NCBI RefSeq assembly: GCF_000282095.2
Contig: NZ_AKKC02000002.1
Span: 434,001-498,000, forward strand
Source of the DNA: Rhizobium sp. CF080
Lineage (GTDB): Bacteria; Pseudomonadota; Alphaproteobacteria; Rhizobiales; Rhizobiaceae
Length of the DNA: 64,000 bases
Direction: 5' to 3'
In this document: positions 26,377-35,621 of the stretch, in pieces
Layout: every line of letters begins with the position of its first letter
How positions within the stretch are numbered: the stretch's first letter is position 1
Position numbers and translations under genes: made by a program
Notes under the pieces: model-generated
What the model was told of the DNA's origin: nothing
Seen by the model: only the letters and a program-made list of their open reading frames with translations
Database searches by the model: none

Positions 26377-27597
26377 ATGGCGCGTGCGTTCCTGTTCGTT
26401 CTTGATTCCTTCGGCGTGGGCGGTGCCCCCGATGCGGACGAATATGGCGATCTCGGCTCCAACACGCTCGGGCATATCGCGGAATTCTGCGCTGCCGGCG
26501 TCGGCGACCGGGCAGGCCTGAGAGAAGGTCCGCTGCATCTGCCGAACATGTCGTCGCTCGGCCTTCTGGAAATCGCCAAGCTCGCCAGCGGCGACTATCC
26601 TGTCGGCATGCCCATGCCGGAGCGGATCTTCGGCCTGCATGGAGCCGCCAACGAGATCTCCCGCGGCAAGGATACGCCGTCCGGCCATTGGGAAATCGCC
26701 GGTACGCCTGTCATGTTCGACTGGGGTTATTTCCCTAGCGAAGGCGACGCCTTCTCTCCCGAACTGGTGGACGACATCTGCCGCGAAGGCGGCATTGCGG
26801 GCATTCTCGGCAATTGTCATGCATCCGGAACCGAAATCATCGCCCGGCTCGGGGAGGAGCATATCCGCACCGGAAAGCCGATCTGCTATACATCGACCGA
26901 CTCCGTCTTCCAGATCGCCGCTCACGAAACCTATTTCGGCCTCGACCGGCTGCTGAAGCTCTGCGAAACCGTACGCGTGCTGCTCGATCCGATGAATATC
27001 GGCCGGGTAATCGCCCGACCCTTCCTCGGCGAAACGTCGGCCACGTTCCAGCGCACCGGCAATCGCCGCGACTTCTCCGTGCCGCCGCCCGAGCCGACGC
27101 TGCTCGACCGGCTGATCCGGGGCGGCCGGTCGGTGCATGCCATCGGCAAGATCGGCGACATCTTCGCGCACCAGGGGGTTTCGCGGGTCATCAAGGCGAA
27201 CGGCAATGCGGCGCTGATGGAGGCGACGCTTTCCCTCATGGACGAGGCGACCCTCGGCGATCTCGTCTTCACCAATTTCGTCGATTTCGACATGCTCTAC
27301 GGCCACCGACGGGACGTGCCAGGTTATGCGGCGGCGCTCGAAGCTTTCGACCGCGCTCTGCCGGACGTGCACCGGCGGCTGAAGCCCGGCGATCTCGTCA
27401 TCCTCACCGCCGACCATGGCTGCGATCCGACCTGGCGCGGCACCGACCACACCCGCGAGCGGGTGCCGGTCATGGCGTTCGGGCCTGGCATCCGCTCCCG
27501 CTCGATCGGTATCAGATCGACCTACGCGGACATTGCCGAAACCATTGCTGCGCATCTCTCGATCCCGCCCGGCCCCAACGGATGGAGCTTCCTTTGA
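26377..27597 (+). CDS. deoB: Phosphopentomutase
   Basis: A 406-residue alkaline-phosphatase-superfamily enzyme. The metal motif [17 protein letters not shown] is near the N-terminus, [11 protein letters not shown] carries the catalytic threonine region, and [20 protein letters not shown] is the C-terminal metal site. It interconverts (deoxy)ribose 1- and 5-phosphate, linking nucleoside phosphorylases to DeoC. It overlaps the start of add. Confidence 0.95.
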   Translation: MARAFLFVLDSFGVGGAPDADEYGDLGSNTLGHIAEFCAAGVGDRAGLREGPLHLPNMSSLGLLEIAKLASGDYPVGMPMPERIFGLHGAANEISRGKDTPSGHWEIAGTPVMFDWGYFPSEGDAFSPELVDDICREGGIAGILGNCHASGTEIIARLGEEHIRTGKPICYTSTDSVFQIAAHETYFGLDRLLKLCETVRVLLDPMNIGRVIARPFLGETSATFQRTGNRRDFSVPPPEPTLLDRLIRGGRSVHAIGKIGDIFAHQGVSRVIKANGNAALMEATLSLMDEATLGDLVFTNFVDFDMLYGHRRDVPGYAAALEAFDRALPDVHRRLKPGDLVILTADHGCDPTWRGTDHTRERVPVMAFGPGIRSRSIGIRSTYADIAETIAAHLSIPPGPNGWSFL

Positions 27598-28610
27598 CCA
27601 GACACCTCCTCAAGGCCGAGATCCACTGCCATATCGAGGGTGCCACGCCGCCGGCCCTGGCAGCACTCCAGGCAGAAAAATACGGCGTCGATGCGAGCAA
27701 CGTGCTGCGCGACGGCGCCTATGTCTGGTCGGACTTTTCCGAATTCCTCGTCTGCTACGATGCCGTCGCCGCACTGTTCAAAACCGCCGGCGACTATGCG
27801 TTGCTGACCGAAACCTATCTTCTGGAACTCGCCGCCGCCAACACGATCTACAGCGAGATCATCGTCTCTCCCGACCATGGAGACCGGATCGGGCTCGGGG
27901 CGGATGCCTATCTGGCCGGCATCTGCGACGGCATCCATGCGGCACGCGAAAAGGCCGGCATCGAGGCGCGGATCATCGTCACCGGCGAACGGCATTTCGG
28001 GCCGGACCGGGTGGTCTCGGCCGCCGAATATGCGGCACGAGCGAAAAACCCGCTGGTGACCGGCTTCAACATGGCCGGCGAGGAACGCATGGGCCGCGTA
28101 GCCGACTATGCCCGCGCCTTCGATATCGCCCGCGATGCGGGCCTCGGACTGACGATCCACGCCGGCGAGGTCTGCGGTGCCTTCAGCGTTTCCGACGCGC
28201 TCGATCTGGTGAAGCCTTCCCGGATCGGCCATGGCGTGCGGGCGATCGAGGATCCGGCACTGGTGGAACGGCTTGCCGAGCTTGGCACCGTGCTGGAGGT
28301 CTGCCCAGGTTCGAACATCGCCCTGAACGTGTTTCCGGATTTCGACAGCCATCCGCTGAAGCGCCTCAAGGCGGCCGGCGTGCGCGTCTGCATCAACTCC
28401 GACGACCCGCCCTTCTTCCATACCTCGCTCGCCCGCGAATACGACATCGCTTCGGGGATCATGGGAATGTCGGACGAGGCGATCGACGCGATGACGCGCA
28501 CCGCGATCGAGGCTGCCTTCGTGGATGGATCGACAAGGGCGAAACTGATCGCCCGGTTGGATGCCCGGAACGGGCCAGAGGCTGGGGATGAGGCCGCCAG
28601 GCGCGCCTGA
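27594..28610 (+). CDS. add: Adenosine deaminase
   Basis: A 338-residue TIM-barrel deaminase. Zinc ligands are in [10 protein letters not shown] and LTIHAGEV; the catalytic glutamate is in [20 protein letters not shown] supplies a histidine and INSDDPPFF the late aspartates. The start chosen is TTG in the TTTGA overlap with the deoB stop, six bases after GGAG. An ATG four codons earlier has no ribosome site. It converts adenosine and deoxyadenosine to inosine and deoxyinosine, substrates for the phosphorylase in the opposite operon. Confidence 0.92.
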   Translation: MTRHLLKAEIHCHIEGATPPALAALQAEKYGVDASNVLRDGAYVWSDFSEFLVCYDAVAALFKTAGDYALLTETYLLELAAANTIYSEIIVSPDHGDRIGLGADAYLAGICDGIHAAREKAGIEARIIVTGERHFGPDRVVSAAEYAARAKNPLVTGFNMAGEERMGRVADYARAFDIARDAGLGLTIHAGEVCGAFSVSDALDLVKPSRIGHGVRAIEDPALVERLAELGTVLEVCPGSNIALNVFPDFDSHPLKRLKAAGVRVCINSDDPPFFHTSLAREYDIASGIMGMSDEAIDAMTRTAIEAAFVDGSTRAKLIARLDARNGPEAGDEAARRA

Positions 28611-28672
28611 CGGGTTGCGGAACGGGCCTTTTTCCTGAAAGAAGAAACAGGCAAACAGAAAAGGGGAAGCTC

Positions 28673-29302
28673 ATGGACGGCGTCACTGTCATCGACCATC
28701 CGCTGGTGCAGCACAAGCTGACGATCATGCGCAAGAAGGAAACCTCGACGGCGGGTTTCCGGCGGCTGCTCCGGGAAATCTCGATGCTGCTCTGCTACGA
28801 GGTAACCCGCGACCTCGAACTGACGATGGAAACGATCGAGACGCCGCTTGTTGAAATGCAGGCGCCGATCGTCGAGGGCAAGAAGCTGGTCTTCGCTTCA
28901 ATCCTGCGCGCCGGCAACGGGCTTCTCGAAGGGATGCTGGAACTGGTGCCTTCTGCCCGCGTCTCGCATATCGGCGTCTACCGCGACCACGAGACGCTGC
29001 AGCCGGTGGAATATTACTTCAAGGCGCCGGAAGATATCGCCGAACGGCTGATCATCGTCGTCGACCCGATGCTGGCAACCGGCAATTCCTCGATCGCCGC
29101 CGTGGACAAGCTCAAGGAACGCGGAGCACACAATATCCGCTTCCTCTGCCTGCTCGCGGCCCCAGAAGGCATCGCAAACTTCCGCGCGGCGCATCCAGAC
29201 GTGAAGATCTACACGGCTTCGATCGACAGCCACCTCAACGAGAAGGGTTATATCGTGCCCGGTCTCGGTGACGCCGGCGACCGCATGTACGGTACGAAGT
29301 AA
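28673..29302 (+). CDS. upp: Uracil phosphoribosyltransferase
   Basis: A 209-residue enzyme that makes UMP from uracil and PRPP. Family marks are [40 protein letters not shown], the PRPP loop [11 protein letters not shown] and the C-terminal [26 protein letters not shown] precedes the ATG. It recovers uracil released by nucleoside breakdown, so it belongs functionally with the neighbouring genes. A terminator follows. Confidence 0.95.
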   Translation: MDGVTVIDHPLVQHKLTIMRKKETSTAGFRRLLREISMLLCYEVTRDLELTMETIETPLVEMQAPIVEGKKLVFASILRAGNGLLEGMLELVPSARVSHIGVYRDHETLQPVEYYFKAPEDIAERLIIVVDPMLATGNSSIAAVDKLKERGAHNIRFLCLLAAPEGIANFRAAHPDVKIYTASIDSHLNEKGYIVPGLGDAGDRMYGTK

Positions 29303-29337
29303 GTAATTTAGAATTCGCTTACCAAGCTTTGAAATGA

Positions 29338-29368
29338 ACGGCCTGCGGAGATTTCGCGGGCCGTTTTC
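29338..29368 (+). terminator. Rho-independent terminator after upp
   Basis: ACGGCC-T-GCG and CGC-G-GGCCGT form a stem around GAGATTT, followed by TTTTCTT, 35 bases after the upp stop. It also shows that the next gene does not start at the first in-frame ATG at 29334. Confidence 0.8.
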
Positions 29369-29426
29369 TTATGATTTGTCGAGTATGCAGGAAGGCGATA
29401 TCCGGTTCATGCCGAGAGGGTTGTTC

Positions 29427-29942
29427 ATGCTCCTGCGCACCGTCATTTTTGCAGCCGTTACGGCGCTGCTGGCGACACAGATCCCCGCACTGATCCAGCG
29501 TGCCGATCATCCGTCGGCGGCGACTGTCGGGGTCGAGGCGCCGGCAAAGGCCATGCCGGTTTCTGTGACGTCTGGCAGCGTGACGCTGGAAGCGGATGGC
29601 CGCGGGCACTTCAACGGCACGTTCCGGATGAACGGCAAACCCGTCGACGGCCTCGTCGATACGGGGGCATCGCTGGTGGCGATCAACGAGAGCACAGCGC
29701 GCAAACTGGGCTACAGCGCCAACGGGCTGGATTTCCGCTACACGGTCAATACCGCCAATGGCGGCACCGAGGCGGCGCATGTGGTCCTCGACCGGATCGA
29801 AATCGGCGGCGTGCGCGTGAAAGACGTCGATGCCTTCGTACTGCGCGACAAGGCGCTGGCCAGCACGCTGGTCGGCATGAGTTTCCTGAAGAAACTGAAA
29901 TCCTTCCAGGTGGAAGGCGGGAACCTGAAACTGATCCAGTGA
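29427..29942 (+). CDS. Retropepsin-like aspartic protease, membrane-anchored (TIGR02281 type)
   Basis: A 171-residue protein with one N-terminal membrane helix (LRTVIFAAVTALLATQIPAL) and a single retropepsin-like domain. The catalytic motif is LVDTGASLVAIN, with STARKLGY, VLDRIEIGGVRVKDVDAFVL and STLVGMSFLKKL at the fold's usual places. One such domain is expected to work as a dimer in the periplasm. The start was chosen because GAGAGGG lies six bases upstream. Its stop codon abuts that of deoA on the other strand with no gap. Confidence 0.85.
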   Translation: MLLRTVIFAAVTALLATQIPALIQRADHPSAATVGVEAPAKAMPVSVTSGSVTLEADGRGHFNGTFRMNGKPVDGLVDTGASLVAINESTARKLGYSANGLDFRYTVNTANGGTEAAHVVLDRIEIGGVRVKDVDAFVLRDKALASTLVGMSFLKKLKSFQVEGGNLKLIQ

Positions 29943-31253
29943 TCAGTCGATGCGCTTCAAGATGACGGGCGTGGCTGCGGGTGGGGCGTCCGAGATCGTA
30001 TAGAAACGCGCGAGATCCTCGGCAATCCTCTCGGCATCTTCACGGCTTTTCGCATGCACCATGGCGATCGGCTCGCCTTCAGAAACCTGCGTTCCCAGCG
30101 GCAGAAGCTCATTGATGCCGACGCGATGATCGATCGGATCCGCCGCGCGCTTGCGACCGCCGCCGAGCTCGACCACGGCAAGGCCGATGGCACGGGTCTC
30201 ACAGGCGGCAAGGTAGCCATCCCCCGGCGCCGGCACGCGCAGCCGCACCGGCGCGCGCTCAAGATAGGTATCCGGCCGCTCGCAGAAATCCGCCGGACCA
30301 CCGAGCGCATGGACCATGCGCGCAAAACGCACCATCGCTTCGCCGGAACTCAGGGCCAGCCGCGCATTCTCCTCGGCTTCCGACAGGTCATGCGCCACAC
30401 CCGCCTGTACCAGCATTTCCGCGGCCTGCGCCAGAACGACGGCTTCAAGCCGCGTACCGGCTTTCAGTCCGGCGAGAAAATCGAGACAGTTGACGATCTC
30501 GAGCGCGTTGCCGGCCGCATCGGCCAGCGGCTCGTTCATGTCAGTCAGCAGCGCTGCCGTCTTCACGCCCGCCCCATTCGCCACCTCGACCAGCGAGCGG
30601 GCCAGCGTCTCCGCCTCACCTAAGCTTTCCATGAACGCGCCGTTGCCGACCTTCACGTCGAGCACGAGGCTGCCGAGCCCGGCCGCGAGCTTCTTGGAGA
30701 GGATGGAGGCTGTGATCAGCGGTACGGATTCGACAGTGGCCGTCACGTCGCGGATGCCGTAGAGCCGGCGGTCGGCGGGGGCGAGATCGCTCGTCTGTCC
30801 GATAATGGCACAGCCGACCTCGTCGACGACCTTCCGGAACAGTGCCTCGTCCGGCATCACGTTATAACCGGGAATCGACTGCAGCTTGTCGAGCGTGCCG
30901 CCGGTATGACCAAGCCCGCGGCCGGAAATCATCGGAACCGCAAGGCCGCAGGCCGCCACGATCGGCGCAAGCATCAGCGAGACATTGTCGCCGACGCCGC
31001 CGGTCGAATGTTTGTCCGCTACCGGCCGGCCAAGGCTGTCCCAAATCAGCACCGTCCCGGAATCGCGCATGGCAAGAGTGAGCGCCACTGTCTCATCGCG
31101 GGACATGCCCCGAAAGAAGACAGCCATGGCGAAGGCGGCCGCCTGTCCCTCGGAGATTTCCTCTTTGGTCAGGGCCGCAATGAAGGCCGCGATCTCTTCG
31201 CCGGCGAGAACCTTTCCGTCGCGTTTGCGGCGGATGATTTCCTGCGGGATCAT
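29943..31253 (-). CDS. deoA: Thymidine phosphorylase
   Basis: A 436-residue enzyme with the pyrimidine nucleoside phosphorylase signature SGRGLGHTGGTLDKLQSIPG, the N-terminal IIRRKRDGKVLAGEEIAAF and phosphate-loop residues near VADKHSTGGVGDNVSL. It cleaves thymidine and deoxyuridine to base and deoxyribose 1-phosphate. It is last in the leftward nucleoside operon, 4 bases after the deoC stop. Confidence 0.95.
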   Translation of the reverse strand: MIPQEIIRRKRDGKVLAGEEIAAFIAALTKEEISEGQAAAFAMAVFFRGMSRDETVALTLAMRDSGTVLIWDSLGRPVADKHSTGGVGDNVSLMLAPIVAACGLAVPMISGRGLGHTGGTLDKLQSIPGYNVMPDEALFRKVVDEVGCAIIGQTSDLAPADRRLYGIRDVTATVESVPLITASILSKKLAAGLGSLVLDVKVGNGAFMESLGEAETLARSLVEVANGAGVKTAALLTDMNEPLADAAGNALEIVNCLDFLAGLKAGTRLEAVVLAQAAEMLVQAGVAHDLSEAEENARLALSSGEAMVRFARMVHALGGPADFCERPDTYLERAPVRLRVPAPGDGYLAACETRAIGLAVVELGGGRKRAADPIDHRVGINELLPLGTQVSEGEPIAMVHAKSREDAERIAEDLARFYTISDAPPAATPVILKRID

Positions 31254-31257
31254 CGTG

Positions 31258-32028
31258 TCAGTAGCCGCTTGATGCGCGCACAGTGGTGCTGCCGCTCAAC
31301 ACGCCGAGAATATCATCGAGCAGCCCCGATGCGCCGAAACGGAAGGTGGAGGGCATGATCCAGTTGGGGGCCATGATCGTTTCCGCAAGCCGGAAGTAGA
31401 GATCGGCGTCCGCAACGGTCGAGATCCCGCCGGCAGGCTTGAAACCGACCCGCTTCTTCGAATCCCGGATGGCCTGCAGCATGATGTCCGCCGCTTCGAG
31501 CGTCGCGTTGACTGCAACCTTGCCGGTCGAGGTCTTGATGAAATCGGCGCCCGCGGCGATCGCCAGTTCGGAGGCGCGGCGGATCAACGCGCTGTCCTTG
31601 AGTTCACCCGTCTCCAGGATTACCTTCAGAGTGGCGTTCGGGCAGGCAGCGCGGACCGCCTCGACCATTTCGGTCACCGCCGCCTCGTCACCGGCAAGCA
31701 GCTTGCGATAGGGAATGACCATGTCGATCTCGTCGGCGCCGTCTTCGATCGCCTGCCGCGTCTCTTCGATCACGGTCGCGACGGCCAAATCGCCGGACGG
31801 AAAATTCACGACGGTCGCAATGCGGACCGGATGTTCAGGGCCTAAAATCTGGCGGGCATGGGCGACGAAACGCGGCCAGATGCAGATTGCCGCCGTATTG
31901 CCATAGGGCGTCTGCGCCCGCAGGCACAGTTTCTCGATCGCGGCATTGTCGCAGTCGTCACGCAGGTTCGTCAGGTCGAGAAGCGATAGCGCGAAGGCTG
32001 CCGCCTCACGCGGGCTCAGGAGTTCCAT
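31258..32028 (-). CDS. deoC: Deoxyribose-phosphate aldolase
   Basis: A 256-residue class I aldolase. The Schiff-base lysine is in ADFIKTSTGKVAVNATLE; VVNFPSGDLAVATVIEETRQ and DEIDMVIPYRKLLAGD are also characteristic, and VGFKPAGGIS carries the second lysine. It splits deoxyribose 5-phosphate into acetaldehyde and glyceraldehyde 3-phosphate. The start is the ATG eight bases after GGGGAGG. The frame is open 42 codons further up but that part has no family similarity. Confidence 0.92.
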   Translation of the reverse strand: MELLSPREAAAFALSLLDLTNLRDDCDNAAIEKLCLRAQTPYGNTAAICIWPRFVAHARQILGPEHPVRIATVVNFPSGDLAVATVIEETRQAIEDGADEIDMVIPYRKLLAGDEAAVTEMVEAVRAACPNATLKVILETGELKDSALIRRASELAIAAGADFIKTSTGKVAVNATLEAADIMLQAIRDSKKRVGFKPAGGISTVADADLYFRLAETIMAPNWIMPSTFRFGASGLLDDILGVLSGSTTVRASSGY

Positions 32029-32240
32029 GTCGAGTGCCTCCCCGGCTTGCTTACCGCACCGTGCGCCTGTGGCGCGCCGGGGACGCGGTAAATTCAAAGG
32101 CGACGCAGGCCCCGTCAAAATCTGTCCGATTTCCGGGTCATGCGGCTCGCCCATATTTATCGTTCAAACGATTAGATGCAAGCCGCACCCGGGTGACACA
32201 TAATCCCACGAGACGTATCCGATTGAAATATATCGTGTAA

Positions 32241-33029
32241 TCAGGCCAACATTTCTTTCAGAATAGTCGCCAGGCGCTGCCCGCCGATGGGCGCCATGTC
32301 CTTGGTTTCCGCGTGGCTGAGTTCTGCGCCGGTCATGCCCGCACCGAAATTGGTGATGACCGAGGCGGCCGCGACCTTGAGCCCGAAATAGCGCGCCAGG
32401 ATGACTTCCGGCACCGTCGACATGCCGACCGCGTCTGCACCGAGGGTTCGCGCCATGCGGATTTCCGCCGGCGTCTCGAAGCTCGGGCCGGAGAACCACA
32501 TGTAGACGCCCGAGAACAGCGGGACACCGCAACGGATCGCCGCGTTGCGCATGTCGAGCGCCAGGTCCACATCATAGGCGGTGGTCATGCCGACGAAACG
32601 CCCGTCGCCTTCCTCACCGATCAGCGGGTTCATGCCGGAATAGTTGATGTGGTCGGAAATCTGCATCACCGAGCCCGGCGGCATATCTTCCCTGATCGAT
32701 CCGGCCGAGTTCGTCAGGATCAGCGACTGGACGCCGAGGGCCTTCATCACCTCGATCGGAAAGCGCATGACCTTGGCGTCGCCGTGCTCGTAATAGTGAG
32801 CCCGTCCGGAGAGCATGATGACCGGCTGGGCTCCTAGATAACCGGCGACGATCTCGCCCGCATGGCCAGTGACGCCGCTCGCCGGAAAGCCCTCCAGAGC
32901 GCCATAGGGAATGCGGACAGCCTCCGTTACCTCGTTCACCAGCGAGCCGAGGCCGGAGCCGAGCACGATCGCATGGCGCGGCACCAGGCCGTCCAGGCGG
33001 TCGACGAGCAGATCGATCAAGTCCTTCAT
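32241..33029 (-). CDS. punA: Purine nucleoside phosphorylase (trimeric type)
   Basis: A 262-residue enzyme of the low-molecular-mass trimeric PNP family. The phosphate site starts at IVLGSGLGSL, with GRAHYYEHG, TNSAGSI, and the ribose-site segment ADAVGMSTVPEVILARYFG. VITNFGAGM carries the asparagine that selects 6-oxopurines, so inosine and guanosine are the likely substrates; this fits the nearby adenosine deaminase. A gap of about 210 bp separates it from deoC, with no gene recognised in it. Confidence 0.9.
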   Translation of the reverse strand: MKDLIDLLVDRLDGLVPRHAIVLGSGLGSLVNEVTEAVRIPYGALEGFPASGVTGHAGEIVAGYLGAQPVIMLSGRAHYYEHGDAKVMRFPIEVMKALGVQSLILTNSAGSIREDMPPGSVMQISDHINYSGMNPLIGEEGDGRFVGMTTAYDVDLALDMRNAAIRCGVPLFSGVYMWFSGPSFETPAEIRMARTLGADAVGMSTVPEVILARYFGLKVAAASVITNFGAGMTGAELSHAETKDMAPIGGQRLATILKEMLA

Positions 33030-33039
33030 GTCTGCCTCC

Positions 33040-33447
33040 TCAGCCGATCACGTCCGTCTCGAAAGCATAGGGGAGGAGCTCCGCCATGGTGACGGTCTTC
33101 TGCACGCCGAGATCGTCGCAGAGATAGACGCGCGTCTCGGCGGAGGCAAATTCCGCAATCTTCTGCCGGCAGCCGCCGCAGGGCGAGCAGAGCGCCAGCT
33201 TTTCGGCGAGCACCGCCAGTTCGACGATCTTCTTGCCCCCGCCCATCACCATCGCGCCGATCGCGGTCGGTTCGGCGCACCAGCCTTGGGGAAAGGAAAT
33301 GTTCTCGATATTGGCGCCGAGATAGACCTTGCCGTCATCGGCGCGGAGCGCCACACCCACCGGGAACTTGGAATAGGGGGCGTGGGCCTTGGCCATCGCG
33401 CCACGGGCGGCTTCGAAAAGCTCTTTCGATGAAGATTCGGGAGACAT
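33040..33447 (-). CDS. cdd: Cytidine deaminase
   Basis: A 135-residue homotetrameric-type enzyme. The zinc site is in NISFPQGWCAEPTAIGAMV (Cys and catalytic Glu) and SPCGGCRQKIAEF (two Cys). It turns cytidine and deoxycytidine into uridine and deoxyuridine. It starts 3 bases after the permease stop and ends 10 bases before punA. Confidence 0.93.
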   Translation of the reverse strand: MSPESSSKELFEAARGAMAKAHAPYSKFPVGVALRADDGKVYLGANIENISFPQGWCAEPTAIGAMVMGGGKKIVELAVLAEKLALCSPCGGCRQKIAEFASAETRVYLCDDLGVQKTVTMAELLPYAFETDVIG

Positions 33448-33450
33448 CGG

Positions 33451-34422
33451 TCAGCGCTCCTTGGTATAGGGCACGCCGCCGGCCTTGGGCGGACGGGCGG
33501 TGCCGATGAAGCCGGCAAGCAATACGCAGGTGAGGATATAGGGCAGCGCCTGGAAAATCTGTACCGGCACTTCGCCGATCAGCGGCAATGACTTGCCCTG
33601 CATGAAGTTCGCGAATGCATCGAGGAAACCGAAGAGCAGGCAGGCGAGCATGACCGGCACCGGCTTCCACTTGGCGAAGATCAGCGCTGCGAGCGCGATG
33701 TAACCCTTGCCGGCCGACATGTTGTTGATGAAAGCGGCCGACTGGGCGATGGACAGGTAAGTGCCCGCAAAGCCGCACAGGAATCCGGCGACGATCAGCG
33801 CGCGATAGCGCATCCAGGCAACCGAGATGCCGGCGGTGTCGACCGCGCCCGGATTTTCGCCGACGGCGCGCAGGCGCAGGCCGAAGCGGGTGCGATAGAG
33901 AACCCACCAGGAGATCGGTACCATCAGGAAGGCGATATAGGTGAGGATATTGTTGCCGGAGATGACATTGGCATAAAGCGGGCCGATGATCGGCACGTCG
34001 CGCATCATATCGGCGCCCGGCAGGATGATGGAGGAGAACCGGCCCTCGGGCGGCACCTGCCCCGTGCGCCCGCCCTGCCTGAACCATGCCTGGCCGAGCA
34101 CGATCGTCAGACCTGCGGCCACGAAGTTCAGCGCCACTCCGGAAACGATCTGGTTGCCGCGATTGGTGATCGAGGCAAAGCCGTGCATCAAGGAAAACAC
34201 GATCGATATACCGATGCCGCCGAGCAGGCCGAGCCAGGCATTGCCGGTCCAATAGGCGACGCAGGCAGCCGCGAAGGCGGATGCCAGCATCTTGCCTTCG
34301 AGCCCGATATCGAAAATGCCGGCACGCTCCGAAAACAGCCCGGCAAGTGCTGTGAACAGGAGCGGGATCGAAAGGCGGATCGCCGAGCCGAGGATGCTGA
34401 CGAAAATATCGAAATAATCCAT
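33451..34422 (-). CDS. Nucleoside ABC transporter permease (second)
   Basis: A 323-residue permease of the BPD_transp_2 (LivH/RbsC-like) family, with about nine hydrophobic segments. The early segment SIPLLFTALAGLFSERAGIF with DIGLEGKMLASAF is the mark of the NupQ/YufQ-type permease of BMP-dependent transporters. The start is the ATG of MDYFDIFVSILG; an open frame upstream overlaps the first permease gene. It follows the other permease by 4 bases. Confidence 0.92.
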   Translation of the reverse strand: MDYFDIFVSILGSAIRLSIPLLFTALAGLFSERAGIFDIGLEGKMLASAFAAACVAYWTGNAWLGLLGGIGISIVFSLMHGFASITNRGNQIVSGVALNFVAAGLTIVLGQAWFRQGGRTGQVPPEGRFSSIILPGADMMRDVPIIGPLYANVISGNNILTYIAFLMVPISWWVLYRTRFGLRLRAVGENPGAVDTAGISVAWMRYRALIVAGFLCGFAGTYLSIAQSAAFINNMSAGKGYIALAALIFAKWKPVPVMLACLLFGFLDAFANFMQGKSLPLIGEVPVQIFQALPYILTCVLLAGFIGTARPPKAGGVPYTKER

Positions 34423-34426
34423 GAGC

Positions 34427-35530
34427 CTATTTCCCGGTGAATTGCTGGTAGGCCCGGACGATGACCGGGCGGAGCATGTACTCCAAGGCTCCGGCAAACA
34501 GGATGACCATGCCCTGGATGACGACGATCATGTCACGGGTGATGCTCGGCATATCGAAGGAGAGTTCCGCGCCGCCCTGATAGAGGATGCCGAAGAGCAG
34601 TGCCGCCAGGATGATGCCGGCCGGGTGGTTGCGGCCCATCAGCGAGACGGCGATGCCGACGAAGCCGGCGCCGCCGACGAATTCGATCTGCAGCCGGGCG
34701 GAAGCGCCCATGACCGGGTTCAGCGCCATCATGCCGGCAAGGCCGCCCGAGATCAGCATGGTGATCATGACGATCTTGGAATAACGGATGCCGGCATAAC
34801 TCGCCGCCGTCGGGCTGATGCCGAGCGTGCGCATCTCATAGCCGAGCTTGGTGCGCCAGATCAGCACCCAGACCAGGAAGCACATGATCAGCGCGATCAG
34901 GAAGGAGAAGTTGAGCGGTGCGGCGCCGAGCTTGCCGCCGAACATGGCAATCAGCCAGTCGAGCTTGGGAAGCTGGCCGCCGGGCAGGAAGGTGCGGGTC
35001 TCCGGCGCCATCTTGCCCGGCACGATCAGCAGGCGCACCAGCATGTAGTTCATCAGCGAGGAGACGATGAAGTTGAACATGATGGTGGTGATGACGATAT
35101 GGCTGCCGCGCTTGGCCTGCAGCCAGGCGGGGATGGCGGCGCAGGCCGCGCCGAACAGGGCGGCCCCGATCACCGCGAACGGCATGGTCACGTACCAGGG
35201 CACGTAGCGGTCCATCGCCAGCGCCACCAGGGCAGCGCCGAGGCCGCCGAGATAGGCCTGGCCTTCCGAACCGATGTTGAACAGGCCGGCATGGATGGCG
35301 ACCGCCACCGACAGGCCGGTGAAGATGAAGCTCGTCGTGTAGAACAGCGTGAAGCCGATGCCTTCGCCGCGGCCGAGCGCGCCGATCAGCAGCAGTTGCA
35401 GCGCCTCGAACGGGCTCTCCCCGATCGCCCAGACGACGAGGCCCGAAAAGAAGAAGGCCAGGATGAGGTTGAGCAGCGGGATAAGGCCGTAATTGATCCA
35501 GGCGGGAAGCGGCACGGATACGGTGCTCAT
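34427..35530 (-). CDS. Nucleoside ABC transporter permease (first)
   Basis: A 367-residue permease of the same family. Many hydrophobic helices are visible, with FIFTGLSVAVAIHAGLFNIG followed by SEGQAYLGGLGAALVALAMD, the NupP/YufP-type signature. It forms the membrane channel with the second permease. About 90 bases separate it from the ATPase gene upstream, a stretch with no recognised gene. Confidence 0.92.
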   Translation of the reverse strand: MSTVSVPLPAWINYGLIPLLNLILAFFFSGLVVWAIGESPFEALQLLLIGALGRGEGIGFTLFYTTSFIFTGLSVAVAIHAGLFNIGSEGQAYLGGLGAALVALAMDRYVPWYVTMPFAVIGAALFGAACAAIPAWLQAKRGSHIVITTIMFNFIVSSLMNYMLVRLLIVPGKMAPETRTFLPGGQLPKLDWLIAMFGGKLGAAPLNFSFLIALIMCFLVWVLIWRTKLGYEMRTLGISPTAASYAGIRYSKIVMITMLISGGLAGMMALNPVMGASARLQIEFVGGAGFVGIAVSLMGRNHPAGIILAALLFGILYQGGAELSFDMPSITRDMIVVIQGMVILFAGALEYMLRPVIVRAYQQFTGK

Positions 35531-35621
35531 GCCCCTGCCCCCGTCCGCCCTGCCGCGGCAGCAAGCTCAGTCATTCGATGCTCCAGATGGGCCATTGCTG
35601 TCAGCGTCATTACTCCAGACA

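Noticed and set aside
26814..28610. A 598-codon frame that would extend adenosine deaminase far upstream
   Set aside because: The first 260 codons overlap deoB in another frame and carry no deaminase motif; the TTG at 27594 has a proper ribosome site.
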